Counted from the stretch's first letter, positions 17,985 through 27,145 are shown. The stretch: DNA of 64,000 nucleotides from Sporanaerobium hydrogeniformans (GCF_002735925.1 NZ_PEDL01000011.1:1-64000); one strand, 5' to 3'. The notes: generated by a model not told the origin, from the sequence alone. Numbers and translations: made by a program.

Positions 17985-18056
17985 GTCCTTTCCTCTATAC
18001 ATAAGCTTTGGTATAAGGTAAAATAGATTTATCTCATGAAAGATAAGGAGATTTTT

Positions 18057-19241
18057 ATGAAAACTTTTGAGTTAATTGCCACTTCTACCTTTGGTCTTGA
18101 AGCCATGGTAAAGAAAGAAGTGGAAGATTTAGGCTATGAGATTACCTCTGTATCTGATGGCAAGATTACTTATATCGGAGATGCTGAGGCAATTGTTCTT
18201 TCTAATCTGTGGCTCCGTAGCGCTGATCGCGTTTATATTAAAATGGGAGAGTTTAAGGCTACTTCCTTTGAGGAGCTCTTTAATAAGGTAACTGCCTTAC
18301 CTTGGGAAGAATGGATTACACCTGATGGGAAGTTTACTGTCAATGGTAAATCTGTTAAATCTGCTCTTTTTAGTATTTCTGACTGTCAAGCCATTACTAA
18401 AAAGGCTATTGTTAAACGCTTACAGGCACATTACAATATGGACTGGTTCCCTGAAACAGGTCCTTCTTATACCGTGCAAGTAGCCCTATTAAAAGACATT
18501 GCTACTTTAACCATTGATACCACCGGTCCTGATGGCCTTCATAAAAGAGGCTACCGTGTCAGCTCTGTGGAGGCACCTATTAAAGAAACCTTAGCTGCTG
18601 CCCTTCTTCAAATCAGCTATTGGAAAAAAGGACGTATTCTTTATGACCCTTGTTGTGGTTCTGGAACCTTTGCTATAGAGGCTGCCATGATGGCTAAAAA
18701 TATAGCGCCTGGTCTTAACCGTTCTTTTTCCTCTTGTCGTTGGCCACAGATCCCTAAAGATTTATGGGAGGAACTAAGACAAGAGGCAAGAGAAGCTATC
18801 GACCAAAAAGGGAGCCCTATTATTTATGCTTCTGATATCAATCGTAATGCTATTATGAGTGCACGTGAAAATGCTAAGGCAGCAGGTGTTGGGGAATATA
18901 TCCAATTTTTTGCTAAACCCCTTCACAAAACCTCCCTTCCTCATGGTGATTATGGTGTTGTTCTCTCCAATCCTCCTTACGGTGAACGTATTAGCGACAA
19001 AGAGCAGGTTATACGCCTTCACAAGGATTTAAGGGAGCTGATGAACACCAACCCTACCTGGTCTTTCTATGCAGTAACTTCTGCTCCTAATTTCGAAAAA
19101 GACTTTGGTAAAAAAGCAAATAAAACCCGCAAACTCTTTAATGGGAATCTACAGGTTAACTTTTATCAATATTTTGGTCCTAGACCCCCTAAAGATGGTG
19201 AAAATTTTAAAGCCTTACCTCAAGGAGATGCAACTTCATAA
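18057..19241 (+). CDS. THUMP-domain class I RNA methyltransferase (RlmL N-domain/YpsC-like)
   Basis: A 394-residue enzyme. Residues about 5-160 carry the ferredoxin-like plus THUMP RNA-binding region (TFELIATSTFGLEAMVKKE). The rest is a Rossmann-fold methyltransferase, with motif I YDPCCGSGTFAIEAA and the catalytic NPPY of N2-guanine methylases in LSNPPYGERI. The family (YpsC in Bacillus, the N-terminal half of RlmKL in E. coli) makes m2G in 23S rRNA. AAGGAG lies 7 nt before the ATG at 18057; an upstream ATG at 18036 lacks one. It lies between the pst operon (divergent) and phoR (convergent) with no obvious functional tie to either. Confidence 0.9.
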   Translation: MKTFELIATSTFGLEAMVKKEVEDLGYEITSVSDGKITYIGDAEAIVLSNLWLRSADRVYIKMGEFKATSFEELFNKVTALPWEEWITPDGKFTVNGKSVKSALFSISDCQAITKKAIVKRLQAHYNMDWFPETGPSYTVQVALLKDIATLTIDTTGPDGLHKRGYRVSSVEAPIKETLAAALLQISYWKKGRILYDPCCGSGTFAIEAAMMAKNIAPGLNRSFSSCRWPQIPKDLWEELRQEAREAIDQKGSPIIYASDINRNAIMSARENAKAAGVGEYIQFFAKPLHKTSLPHGDYGVVLSNPPYGERISDKEQVIRLHKDLRELMNTNPTWSFYAVTSAPNFEKDFGKKANKTRKLFNGNLQVNFYQYFGPRPPKDGENFKALPQGDATS

Positions 19242-19282
19242 CTTTAACTTTCTTTTTTATCATCTGTACCTCTTATTGTCGC

Positions 19283-19330
19283 AAAAAATTGACCACAGTC
19301 ATCGAGCTTGTTTTTCTCAAGACTGTGGTC
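19283..19330. terminator. Terminator downstream of phoR
   Basis: A perfect 10-bp stem GACCACAGTC / GACTGTGGTC with an inner GAG..CTC pairing. On the minus strand it is followed by AATTTTTTG, ending the phoPR transcript; on the plus strand it also lies after the methyltransferase gene. Confidence 0.82.
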
Positions 19331-19364
19331 ATTATAGTTTTCTAATTATAAAGCACAAGCATTA

Positions 19365-20753
19365 TTATTTAAAGGTTAAGGTAAAGCAAGTTCCTTTTCC
19401 TTCTTCACTTTCCACTTCTATCTTTGCATTATACAGCTGAGCGATATGCTTTACAATCGATAGCCCAAGGCCAGTTCCCCCACTTTTTCTCGAACGACTT
19501 TTATCTACCCGATAAAAGCGTTCAAAAATATGGTTCATGCTTTCCTTAGGAATTCCAATGCCTGTATCCTTGATACGTAAAATATAGGAGCCTCTCTCTA
19601 AAAAAGCTTCAACGCTCACTTCCCCTTGGTCCGTATACTTAATCCCATTCGTAATCAGGTTAAGAAGGAGCTGTTTAAAGTGGTCTTCACTCATCTGCTT
19701 TAAAATAATGGGTTCGGTTTGCTTATAAACGAGCTGAAGTCCCTTGGCTTGTGCTTGTTCACTAACCATATTAAGAACATGTCTAATGGCATCCTCTACC
19801 ACTACATCTCCCACTTCACGCCTTTCCCTATTCTCTATTTCTGAAAGGAGCAGAATATCTTGAATTAACCGATAAAGTCTTCTAGCCTCAATATCAATAA
19901 TATTGAGAAACCGCATGGCAACTACTTTATCTTCAATTGCCCCATCCTTTAACGTTTCAATAAAGCCTTGTATACTAGTAAGGGGCGTCTTAAGCTCATG
20001 TGAAACATTGGTCACAAACTGATACTTAACTTCTTCTAGTGCCTTAATCTGTGTAATATCCCTTAGAATTAAGAGGTATTCATCTACACGCTCTCCCTCT
20101 CCTACTGGTAAAATCGTAGCATAGACAATCTTTTCCCCTAAAGTTATCTCCATCCCATCGTACTTCTTTGCAGTTACTGCATTGTCAATAAGACGTTTTA
20201 ACTTCTCCTGACGTATAATAGTTGTTACATGGTTTTTATAGTATTTAGCAATTCTTAAGTTTAAAAGTTCACTAGCCATTGCATTTACCTCTGTAACATA
20301 GCCTTCTGTATCCATAACAACCATGCCCTCATCTAGTGCTGCAAGAACAGACTCTGCTTTATTTATTTGATGCTTCAACCTTCTAATGGTTCCGTTTAAC
20401 TCATCTCCCATATTATCCAGAGCATTGGCTAAAGCTTGTACCTCTTCAATACTATAATAACGTAGTTGATGATTATACTCTCCTGCTCTAAAGGAAGCGG
20501 CATCTCTTCTAAGCTCCTTCATAGGCCCTATTACTTGGTCTATAATACGTGAGAGTAGCCAGGCTATTGCAATAGCAGCCACTATTAATACTCCTATGAT
20601 TTTATAAATCGTTTGTATATAAATACTACTTTCTAAATGATTAATGGTTCCCCCCTTACTCAGTTTAAAGGCTAGTATAAAGGTCTCCCAACAAATAATA
20701 AGTCCAATTAAACAGATAGTCGTAATAACAGGAAGAATAATCTGCTTTTTCAT
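19365..20753 (-). CDS. phoR: PhoR-type sensor histidine kinase
   Basis: A 462-residue membrane kinase: helix 8-28, a very short external loop (about 30-50), helix 52-70, HAMP (about 70-125), PAS (about 132-235), HisKA with phospho-accepting His252 in VSHELKTPLTS, and an HATPase domain whose G boxes are DTGIGIP and GGTGLGLS. The short extracytoplasmic loop fits PhoR proteins that sense phosphate indirectly via Pst and PhoU. It starts 3 nt after the response regulator gene. With the pst operon nearby, assignment as the phosphate sensor is strong but inferred. Its output would be phosphorylated PhoP acting on the boxes before pstS. Confidence 0.88.
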   Translation of the reverse strand: MKKQIILPVITTICLIGLIICWETFILAFKLSKGGTINHLESSIYIQTIYKIIGVLIVAAIAIAWLLSRIIDQVIGPMKELRRDAASFRAGEYNHQLRYYSIEEVQALANALDNMGDELNGTIRRLKHQINKAESVLAALDEGMVVMDTEGYVTEVNAMASELLNLRIAKYYKNHVTTIIRQEKLKRLIDNAVTAKKYDGMEITLGEKIVYATILPVGEGERVDEYLLILRDITQIKALEEVKYQFVTNVSHELKTPLTSIQGFIETLKDGAIEDKVVAMRFLNIIDIEARRLYRLIQDILLLSEIENRERREVGDVVVEDAIRHVLNMVSEQAQAKGLQLVYKQTEPIILKQMSEDHFKQLLLNLITNGIKYTDQGEVSVEAFLERGSYILRIKDTGIGIPKESMNHIFERFYRVDKSRSRKSGGTGLGLSIVKHIAQLYNAKIEVESEEGKGTCFTLTFK

Positions 20754-20756
20754 GTC

Positions 20757-21464
20757 TTACTCCTTTATAAATTTATAACCCACACCTCTTACTGTTTCAA
20801 TATACTCACCTATATGATAGGTATCTAACTTAGAACGCAAATAACGAATATGTACGTCCACTGTTCGTGTTTCACCATAATAATCATATCCCCATACCTT
20901 ATCTAGGATAACTTCTCTTGTTAAGACCTTCCCTCTATTGGTCATAAGAAGCTTTAACATTTCAAATTCTTTAAAGGTAAGCTCTATAGGATGACCTTCA
21001 TAGGTTACACTATGACTTTCACTGTCTAAGGCTAAACCCTTAAATGAAAGTGTAGAGGTCGCTTCTTCACGAGAAGGTGCTGCTTGCCTTTCATTACGTC
21101 TCACAGCAGCCCTCACTCTAGCAATCAGCTCACGCACACTAAATGGTTTTGTAATATAGTCATCTGCACCTAACTCTAAACCTAATATTTTATCTATTTC
21201 CTCACTTTTAGCAGTTACTAATAAAATAGGTACATCTTTAAGGTGAGAGGATTTTCTAAATCTTTCTAGTGCATTCATTCCATTGATACCTGGTAACATC
21301 ACATCTAGTAGTATTGCATCGATCTTTTCATTTTCTAGACTCACTAGCGCATCTTCTACACTAGTAAAACAAGAGACGTGAAAATCATTCGCTTCTAAAT
21401 TGTAGGAAACAAGTTCTAGAATATGCTCTTCATCATCAATAACCACAATATGTTTTTTTTCCAT
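20757..21464 (-). CDS. phoP: PhoP-type OmpR-family response regulator
   Basis: A 235-residue regulator. The receiver domain has Asp10/Asp11, phospho-acceptor Asp54 (LLDVMLPG) and TAK near residue 86. A winged-helix DNA-binding domain follows (LTFKEFEMLKLL.. through YLRSKLD and GVGYKFI). I use the ATG at 21464, which has AAGGAGG 5 nt upstream; an in-frame ATG at 21488 does not. It is cotranscribed with the kinase. The nearby pst promoter carries direct TTAACA repeats of the sort bound by PhoP. A sigma-A-like promoter lies at 21507-21536. Confidence 0.9.
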   Translation of the reverse strand: MEKKHIVVIDDEEHILELVSYNLEANDFHVSCFTSVEDALVSLENEKIDAILLDVMLPGINGMNALERFRKSSHLKDVPILLVTAKSEEIDKILGLELGADDYITKPFSVRELIARVRAAVRRNERQAAPSREEATSTLSFKGLALDSESHSVTYEGHPIELTFKEFEMLKLLMTNRGKVLTREVILDKVWGYDYYGETRTVDVHIRYLRSKLDTYHIGEYIETVRGVGYKFIKE

Positions 21465-21506
21465 ACTTTCCTCCTTGATTCTGTGCATTTTTTACTTGCA
21501 CTATCT

Positions 21507-21536
21507 ATAATATATGCTATTTTAAATTTTTTTCAA
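21507..21536 (-). promoter_or_regulatory. Promoter of phoPR
   Basis: On the minus strand TTGAAA (21531-21536) and TATTAT (21507-21512) are 18 nt apart, about 40 nt ahead of phoP. Confidence 0.55.
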
Positions 21537-21633
21537 AGCAAAATTTACATACACTTTTTTAATTTATGCTGGATATACTAATTTGTAGATACACAAGATT
21601 GATTCTTAATTCCTTATTAAGGGGGACTTTAAA

Positions 21634-22068
21634 ATGGCAACTTTGCTTACTAGACTAGAACTTGAGCAGCATCTGCAACGCTTTAGAAGTATTTTAAGTG
21701 ACTTTGACTACTCCTCACTTGGCAATATTCGTTTTCTTAATTTGGATGCCTTTTATGCCTATATGGATCATGTAGAGGGTAATCCTTTTCAACTTCAGTA
21801 TAAAGCACTTCAACAAGAGCTTGATGCTATTCAGCCTTATTTGCCCTTTGTGTCTTCAAAGCGTGCAAAAGATTTTTTAGATGCTTTATCTACAGCTACT
21901 AGTGACCAAGAAGTAGAAACTATAAAGAAGGAGTATACAGGTAAACTTCGCCAAGATTTTATCCAATTTACAAGAACAGTGACTACAGATGTAGGGTGGG
22001 AAGAAATCCTTAGGACCTGTGAGGAAATTCGTACACGAAAAGAAGAAATGCTCCTTGCAATCCAATAG
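21634..22068 (+). CDS. Hypothetical helical protein
   Basis: A 144-residue soluble protein I do not recognise. It has no signal peptide or membrane helix. It looks largely alpha-helical, with amphipathic stretches such as LELEQHLQRFRSIL near the start and WEEILRTCEEIRTRKEEMLLAI at the end. A central low-charge segment is rich in aromatic residues (FDYSSLGNIRFLNLDAFYAYM). There are no cysteines apart from one near the end (RTCEE) and no catalytic motif. AAGGGGG precedes the ATG and a strong terminator follows, so it is a genuine monocistronic gene. It is divergent from phoPR; a PhoP link is possible but no clear box is visible on this side. Confidence 0.72.
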   Translation: MATLLTRLELEQHLQRFRSILSDFDYSSLGNIRFLNLDAFYAYMDHVEGNPFQLQYKALQQELDAIQPYLPFVSSKRAKDFLDALSTATSDQEVETIKKEYTGKLRQDFIQFTRTVTTDVGWEEILRTCEEIRTRKEEMLLAIQ

Positions 22069-22076
22069 CTTCTATA

Positions 22077-22118
22077 AGATAATATAAGTTATTAAGCTTA
22101 TATTATCTTCTCTTTTTT
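22077..22118 (+). terminator. Terminator of the hypothetical gene at 21634
   Basis: A perfect 12-bp stem AGATAATATAAG / CTTATATTATCT with an 8-nt loop, then TCTCTTTTTT. Confidence 0.85.
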
Positions 22119-22223
22119 ATCTTATACTTTTTATTATATACACTATAAGCTTTTTTATTGCGTTGATTGATGGTTTGAATATTTATTTATCTATTGAAAC
22201 ATTTGTTATTAAAAGAGGTATTT

Positions 22224-23138
22224 ATGTCTTCTACTGAACACTTTTATAGCTTAAATCGTTTTTTAAGGGAAGCTCATGGCAGTAAAGTCATTAAGCTTTC
22301 TATTGATGGTGGTTTTACTTGTCCAAATCGAGATGGAAAGCTCTCCACCAAAGGTTGCCTTTTTTGTAGTGCTGAAGGGAGTGGTGATTTTACCCCAAGT
22401 GCTCAGCTTAGCATCACTCAGCAGCTTCACTCGGCTTTAGACCTGGTCAGTAAAAAATGGCCCCAATCTACAAAATATATAGCCTACTTTCAATCCTATA
22501 CCAATACATATGCTCCTTTAGCTACTCTAAAGGCTAAATATGAAGAAGCTCTTGCCTTTCCTCAGCTCGTTGGACTAGCTATTGCTACTAGGCCAGATTG
22601 CTTAGAAGATGAGACAGTGGCTTATTTGCAAGAATTAAGTACGCGCACACATCTTTGGATAGAATTAGGTCTACAAACTAGTAATGAAGCTTCTGCTCGG
22701 CAAATGAATAGAGGCTATACCTTAGACTGCTTTAAAGATGCTGTCTTTAAACTGGCATCTTATGGTATTGAAGTAGTAGCGCATCTTATTATTGGATTAC
22801 CGGGTGAAACGCTCGAAGATTATCTTGCTACTGCCCGTTTTATTGGTCAACTTCCTCTGCAGGGTGTGAAAATCCATATGCTCCATATCTTAGATGATTC
22901 ACCTCTAGGTAGAATTTATCAAAAAAATCCTTTTCCCCTTTTAACAGAAGAAGAATATATTTTTGCCGTAGGAGAAATCCTTAAATTATTACCTTCTCAT
23001 TTTGTGATTCATCGTTTAACAGGGGATGGTGCAGGTGATCACCTCTTAGCTCCCTTATGGACTAGAAATAAAAAACAAGTTCTTAATCATTTAAATCATT
23101 ATTTAAAATTACATGACATCTATCAAGGGAAATTCTAA
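22224..23138 (+). CDS. TIGR01212-family radical SAM protein (YtqA-like)
   Basis: A 304-residue radical SAM protein. The iron-sulfur segment is SIDGGFTCPNRDGKLSTKGC followed by LFCS: a widely spaced cysteine then CxxC, the pattern of the TIGR01212/YtqA group. GLQTSNEASARQMNRGY and HLIIGLPGETLEDY are the barrel motifs shared with MiaB- and HemN-like enzymes. The family is widespread in Firmicutes, with no settled substrate; tRNA modification has been proposed for relatives. AGAGGT lies 6 nt before the chosen ATG, and an ATG 30 nt upstream lacks a site. The next gene (DUF4364) follows after 63 nt. Confidence 0.88.
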   Translation: MSSTEHFYSLNRFLREAHGSKVIKLSIDGGFTCPNRDGKLSTKGCLFCSAEGSGDFTPSAQLSITQQLHSALDLVSKKWPQSTKYIAYFQSYTNTYAPLATLKAKYEEALAFPQLVGLAIATRPDCLEDETVAYLQELSTRTHLWIELGLQTSNEASARQMNRGYTLDCFKDAVFKLASYGIEVVAHLIIGLPGETLEDYLATARFIGQLPLQGVKIHMLHILDDSPLGRIYQKNPFPLLTEEEYIFAVGEILKLLPSHFVIHRLTGDGAGDHLLAPLWTRNKKQVLNHLNHYLKLHDIYQGKF

Positions 23139-23201
23139 ACAAATATTGAGTTTACATCTGTTTTAATATACAATGAAAGAAATGGTGTGAGGAGGAAAGC
23201 T

Positions 23202-23726
23202 ATGATTAATATCCATGAAGATTTTACTGTTAATAAACTCATCATACTTTATCTTTTATCTCAAGTAAAAATGCCCCTTTCCCTCTCTCAGGTTACAGAG
23301 ATTATGTTAGACAAAGGGTATACCAACTATTTTTCTCTCCAACAATATTTAAATGAACTCGAGAAATCAAATTTATTAATGACTTCTAAGCAAAACAATA
23401 CCTCTTACTTTGAGATTACAGATAAAGGCTTACAAACTTTAGAATTCTTTTCTTCTAGAATACCGGACTTCACGAAAAAAGATTTGGATTTACTCATTCA
23501 AAATAATTGGCGTAAGTTTAGAAGTGAATTAGATATTCACGCTGAATACTTACCTCATAAAGACAATGAATACATGGTACATTGTAAGGTAACAGAAAAC
23601 AAATCCACTCTTATGGAGCTTAGTATCAATGTAGGCTCCAAAAAACAAGCTATCGAGCTTTGTAACAAATGGCAAAATAACGCCAGCGATTTATACAGTC
23701 AAATATTAGAGCTTTTATCACAATAA
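23202..23726 (+). CDS. DUF4364-family protein with an N-terminal winged helix
   Basis: A 174-residue member of DUF4364, a family confined mostly to Clostridia. Residues about 10-75 look like a winged helix-turn-helix (VNKLIILYLLSQV, LSLSQVTEIML, YFSLQQYLNELEKSNLL, YFEITDKGLQTLEFF). The C-terminal part is an alpha/beta domain of unknown role. A transcriptional regulator is a fair guess from the PadR-like N-terminus, but targets are unknown. AGGAGG is well placed before the ATG. Its terminator hairpin overlaps the end of the convergent transporter gene. Confidence 0.85.
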   Translation: MINIHEDFTVNKLIILYLLSQVKMPLSLSQVTEIMLDKGYTNYFSLQQYLNELEKSNLLMTSKQNNTSYFEITDKGLQTLEFFSSRIPDFTKKDLDLLIQNNWRKFRSELDIHAEYLPHKDNEYMVHCKVTENKSTLMELSINVGSKKQAIELCNKWQNNASDLYSQILELLSQ

Positions 23727-23775
23727 AGGGAATACTACAAAACCAGTTAACTAGTTTTGTAGTATTCCCTTTTTA
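23727..23775. terminator. Shared terminator that overlaps the end of the importer ATPase gene
   Basis: A 17-bp perfect stem AGGGAATACTACAAAAC / GTTTTGTAGTATTCCCT, then TTTTT on the plus strand. On the minus strand the last codons (..GILQN-stop) of the ATPase gene lie inside one arm. Confidence 0.85.
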
Positions 23776-24470
23776 AGTATCTCTCCTTTTTCCATAACGA
23801 TTATCCGATTGCAAAAGTAATTTGCAAGTTCTCTATCATGTGTAATAAATAAATAAGATAAATGATGCTTCTCTTGAAGATCAGCTAGGATTTGTATCAT
23901 TTGCGCCTGAACAGAAACATCTAGCATGGAAGTAGACTCATCGAGAATCAAAACCTCAGGTTGTAGCAGCAACGCTCTACAAAGTGCTAATCTTTGAATC
24001 TCTCCTCCACTGACTTGATGGGGGTAACGCCCTAAAAGTTCCTCTGAAATGGAAAGCTGTGTAAGAAGTACTTGTAAACGCTTTCTGTTTTTTTCTGACC
24101 ACGATTCCTTAAAAAAACTAAGTGGCTCCACCACACTTTTCCCTAGTCGCAAACGTGGGTCAAAGGAAGATTCTGGCCTTTGAGGAATGAATTGTACACC
24201 TCTTTGAAAAGCTAATAACTGATGCCCACACTTTTTAGTAATAGCTTCTCCCTTCCATAAAACTTCTCCACTATCTGTTGGTAGGAGTCTAAGTAAGATA
24301 CGTGCTAGCGTACTTTTCCCACAGCCAGATGGTCCCATTAAGCCTAAAATTTCTCCTTCATTCAGTGTGATATCCACATTTTTTAAACTACATATAGACT
24401 TTTTTCCAAACCCGTTTTGAAAAATTTTGGTAATATTTTTGGCTTCTAAAATCTTAGCTTTATCCTGCAT
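23751..24470 (-). CDS. Nickel/peptide-type ABC importer ATPase (NikE/OppF-like)
   Basis: A 239-residue ATPase with Walker [11 protein letters not shown]-loop FIPQRPESSFDPRLRLG, signature VSGGEIQR, Walker B VLILDEST and H-loop ITHDRELA. The Q-loop and the SFDP block are typical of Ni/dipeptide importers (NikE, DppF, OppF). It lacks the C-terminal extension found in OppF, so it is on the short side, like NikE. The gene overlaps the preceding ATPase gene by 11 nt and closes the riboswitch-controlled operon. Its stop codon sits inside a terminator hairpin. It works in the cytoplasm as a heterodimer with the NikD-like subunit. Confidence 0.88.
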   Translation of the reverse strand: MQDKAKILEAKNITKIFQNGFGKKSICSLKNVDITLNEGEILGLMGPSGCGKSTLARILLRLLPTDSGEVLWKGEAITKKCGHQLLAFQRGVQFIPQRPESSFDPRLRLGKSVVEPLSFFKESWSEKNRKRLQVLLTQLSISEELLGRYPHQVSGGEIQRLALCRALLLQPEVLILDESTSMLDVSVQAQMIQILADLQEKHHLSYLFITHDRELANYFCNRIIVMEKGEILKKGILQN

Positions 24471-25389
24471 CGAAGCACCTCACCCAGTGCATTTTATCGC
24501 CCTTATAAGGCGGCTTTTCTTGAAAACATCTTGGTCTGCTTTTTAAACAACGCGCTGCAAAACAACACCCTTTGGAGTATTGTTCTACTCCCTTATTTAT
24601 CTGTGAAATAGGATGTAGCCCATTTTTAGGTAAAGCATCTAAGAAGGCTTTTGTATAAGGGTGGAGAGGGTGATGGAGTACATCTCCCATCTCAACGATT
24701 TGCCCCCCATACATAACAGCTATGGTATCACATAGATCTTCTGCTAGCTGCAAATCATGGGTAATAACAAGCATACTTTTAATCCCCTGTATCCTAAGTG
24801 ATTGAAGTGTTTGTTGTACTTGCTTACAAAGCTCTGAGTCAAGCCCCTTAGTAGGTTCATCTGCAATAATCCACTCTGGTGAGCAAGCTGTCCCAATCGC
24901 ACAAAGTACGCGTTGTTGCATTCCCCCACTTAATTCATGAGGATAAGCTTTTAAAATACGTTTAGGCTCATTAAATCCAAAATCTCTTAGTAATTTTTCT
25001 GCCTTTTTATAGCGTTCTTGACGTTTTAACCCTAAGGGTCTAAGCGCTTCATTAAGATGTGCTTTTACCTTGCGACTGGGATTAAGAGACTCTGAAGGAC
25101 TTTGAGGAATAAGTCCGATTTCACGTCCTAACAGTTTTCTTTTTCGAATAGAATATTCGTTTAAGGATTGCTCCCCCCAATCAATTTTTCCATTAAGCGT
25201 AGCATAAGCTGGTAATAAGTCCAAAATAGCCATCCCTAAAACGGACTTACCACAACCACTTTCACCAATTAGACCTGTAATCTTGCCAGATTCAAATACT
25301 ACACTCACTCCATCTACTGCCCGTACCTTACCTGTTGAAATCATAAAATCTACAGATAATTCTTCTATGAATAAACTCTTTCCTACCAC
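24460..25389 (-). CDS. Nickel/peptide-type ABC importer ATPase (NikD/OppD-like)
   Basis: A 309-residue ATPase with Walker A GESGCGKSV, Q-loop LIPQSPSESLNPSRKV, signature LSGGMQQR and Walker B WIIADEPTKGLD. The C-terminal extension ends in the cysteine cluster KGCCFAARCLKSRPRCF, the oligopeptide-transporter C-terminal motif that binds an iron-sulfur cluster in DppD/OppD. It overlaps the permease gene by 7 nt and the second ATPase gene by 11 nt, a tightly packed operon. Family membership alone cannot tell metal, peptide or metallophore import. The cobalamin riboswitch upstream favours cobalt or a corrinoid-related ligand. Confidence 0.88.
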   Translation of the reverse strand: MVGKSLFIEELSVDFMISTGKVRAVDGVSVVFESGKITGLIGESGCGKSVLGMAILDLLPAYATLNGKIDWGEQSLNEYSIRKRKLLGREIGLIPQSPSESLNPSRKVKAHLNEALRPLGLKRQERYKKAEKLLRDFGFNEPKRILKAYPHELSGGMQQRVLCAIGTACSPEWIIADEPTKGLDSELCKQVQQTLQSLRIQGIKSMLVITHDLQLAEDLCDTIAVMYGGQIVEMGDVLHHPLHPYTKAFLDALPKNGLHPISQINKGVEQYSKGCCFAARCLKSRPRCFQEKPPYKGDKMHWVRCFDAG

Positions 25390-26207
25390 TCCTTTACCTC
25401 CTCCTCACGCACATCCATTCTATCTCTAAGAGCATCTCCCAAGAGATTAATGGCAAATAACAGAGTAAACATACAAAGTCCCGGTACGATAATTAAATGA
25501 GGTGCACTTCGATAATGCAAACGTGCATCGCTAATCATTACACTCCAATCAGGATGAGGTGGTTGTAAGCCTAGTCCTAAATAACTTAAAGAAGCAATGG
25601 AAAGTACACTTCTACCTACCCGAGTGGTAAATAAAACTACCACATTAGGTAACATGTTAGGGATAAGGTGCTTTAATAATAAGGTAGATGTTCCTGCCCC
25701 TAAAGCACGAAGTCCTTCCATGTATGGCTGTTCACGAATACGTAAGGTTTCAGTACGAACAATCCTTGAAAATCCAGCCCAAGAAGTGACTACTAATGCT
25801 AGTAACAAATGATTCATGCCAGGTCCTAAAATACCTGCAATAGCAATCATTAAGCATGTCCCTGGAATGCCCTGAAAAATTTGGGTAACTACTGTTAAGA
25901 CTATATCACATACTCCTGTAAAGTAACCTGCACATACACCTATTATCATCCCTAATGTCATAGATAATGTTGTGGCAATTAAGGCTAATAAAATAGAAGC
26001 CCGTCCTCCGTACAAGATGCGACTTAACATATCCCTTCCAAGGGCATCTGTTCCAAATAAATACTCCTTAGATGGCCCCTGTAAGCGTACTGCCATATGG
26101 ATTTCATTGGGATCATAAGGAGCTAACCAAGGTGCTAATAAGCCAGATAATATAATAAAACTTAGGAGTGTTATAGCTATCTTCATTTGAAAATCACTTT
26201 TCTTCAT
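25383..26207 (-). CDS. Nickel/peptide-type ABC importer permease (NikC/OppC-like)
   Basis: A 274-residue permease with the OppC-like N-terminal segment PWLAPYDPNEIHM, the family block FGTDALGRDMLSRILYGGR and the EAA loop YMEGLRALGAGTSTLLLKHLIPN. About six helices are present. Its ATG overlaps the stop codon of the upstream permease gene (ATGA). It forms the membrane channel with the NikB-like protein. The sequence resembles nickel and dipeptide permeases equally; specificity would come mostly from the binding lipoprotein. Confidence 0.88.
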   Translation of the reverse strand: MKKSDFQMKIAITLLSFIILSGLLAPWLAPYDPNEIHMAVRLQGPSKEYLFGTDALGRDMLSRILYGGRASILLALIATTLSMTLGMIIGVCAGYFTGVCDIVLTVVTQIFQGIPGTCLMIAIAGILGPGMNHLLLALVVTSWAGFSRIVRTETLRIREQPYMEGLRALGAGTSTLLLKHLIPNMLPNVVVLFTTRVGRSVLSIASLSYLGLGLQPPHPDWSVMISDARLHYRSAPHLIIVPGLCMFTLLFAINLLGDALRDRMDVREEEVKEW

Positions 26208-27145
26208 AGCCTCCTCCTTCCCACGCGAACTTTAGGATCTAATAAAAGACTTATGCCATCTACCAAAAGGGAAACAAGCACATAAACACAACCTGTTACT
26301 AAAACATAGCCTTGCAGAGCAGGATAATCCCTCCCATAAATGGCCTCTATGGCATAGCTTCCAATTCCAGGCAAAGCAAAAATTGTCTCTACTATAACAG
26401 AGCCTCCTAATAAGCCACCTAAAGTATTTCCCATTAAGGCAATAACTGGCACAATAGCATTAGGTAAAGCATTTTTTATAATCTGCTCAAAGCGATTTGT
26501 TCCTCTTGCAATAGCTGCCAAATAATAAGGTTTTCCAAATTCTGCTAGGAGGGAGGAGCGCATTAAACGGGCTGCTGTAGCAGAAGCTGGAAGAGCAAGT
26601 ACCGTAGTAGGCATAATTAAAAAACGTATACCGCCATTTCCACTGGTTGGTAACCAACCTAAGCTTTCTGAAAAAAATAAAATAAGTAGTAGTGCAAACC
26701 AAAAGGCAGGTAAAGACAGTGAAATGTTAATACCAAGTTGAACGATTTTATCTATCCCTTTTCCTCTAAAGGCTGCTGCTATGCAACCTATTAGTATCCC
26801 ATTTATACAAGTAACGACCATAGCGCAACTTCCCAGCTTAAGAGTAATTGGTATTCTTTCTATCAATTCTTGACGAACTGGACGGCTACTGGCATAGGAA
26901 GTCCCTAAATCTCCATGTAATACGCGATTTAGCCATTTTACATATTGCACAGGATAAGGGACATCTAACCCCATTTCAATTTCTATTTCTTTAATTTGCT
27001 CTGGTGTAGGACTATAGCCACCTTTAGAAAGGGCTAATTCTGCTGGATTACCTGGTGTAAGTATACCTAAAACAAATGCCGCAAGAGAAATACCAAACAG
27101 CACGAGAAATAAAGAAAATAACTTTTGCAAGAGATAGTGTTTCAT
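26204..27145 (-). CDS. Nickel/peptide-type ABC importer permease (NikB/OppB-like)
   Basis: A 313-residue permease starting MKHYLLQKLFSLFLVLFGIS, with the OppB signatures LTPGNPAEL, HGDLGTSYASSRPVRQEL and the EAA-type loop AAIARGTNRFEQIIKNALPNA. Six helices are expected. I use the ATG at 27145, immediately after the stop codon of the binding-protein gene; an in-frame ATG at 27202 would overlap that gene by 53 nt and has no ribosome site. GGAG of the preceding gene's last codons may serve as its site, implying coupling. Confidence 0.88.
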   Translation of the reverse strand: MKHYLLQKLFSLFLVLFGISLAAFVLGILTPGNPAELALSKGGYSPTPEQIKEIEIEMGLDVPYPVQYVKWLNRVLHGDLGTSYASSRPVRQELIERIPITLKLGSCAMVVTCINGILIGCIAAAFRGKGIDKIVQLGINISLSLPAFWFALLLILFFSESLGWLPTSGNGGIRFLIMPTTVLALPASATAARLMRSSLLAEFGKPYYLAAIARGTNRFEQIIKNALPNAIVPVIALMGNTLGGLLGGSVIVETIFALPGIGSYAIEAIYGRDYPALQGYVLVTGCVYVLVSLLVDGISLLLDPKVRVGRRRL

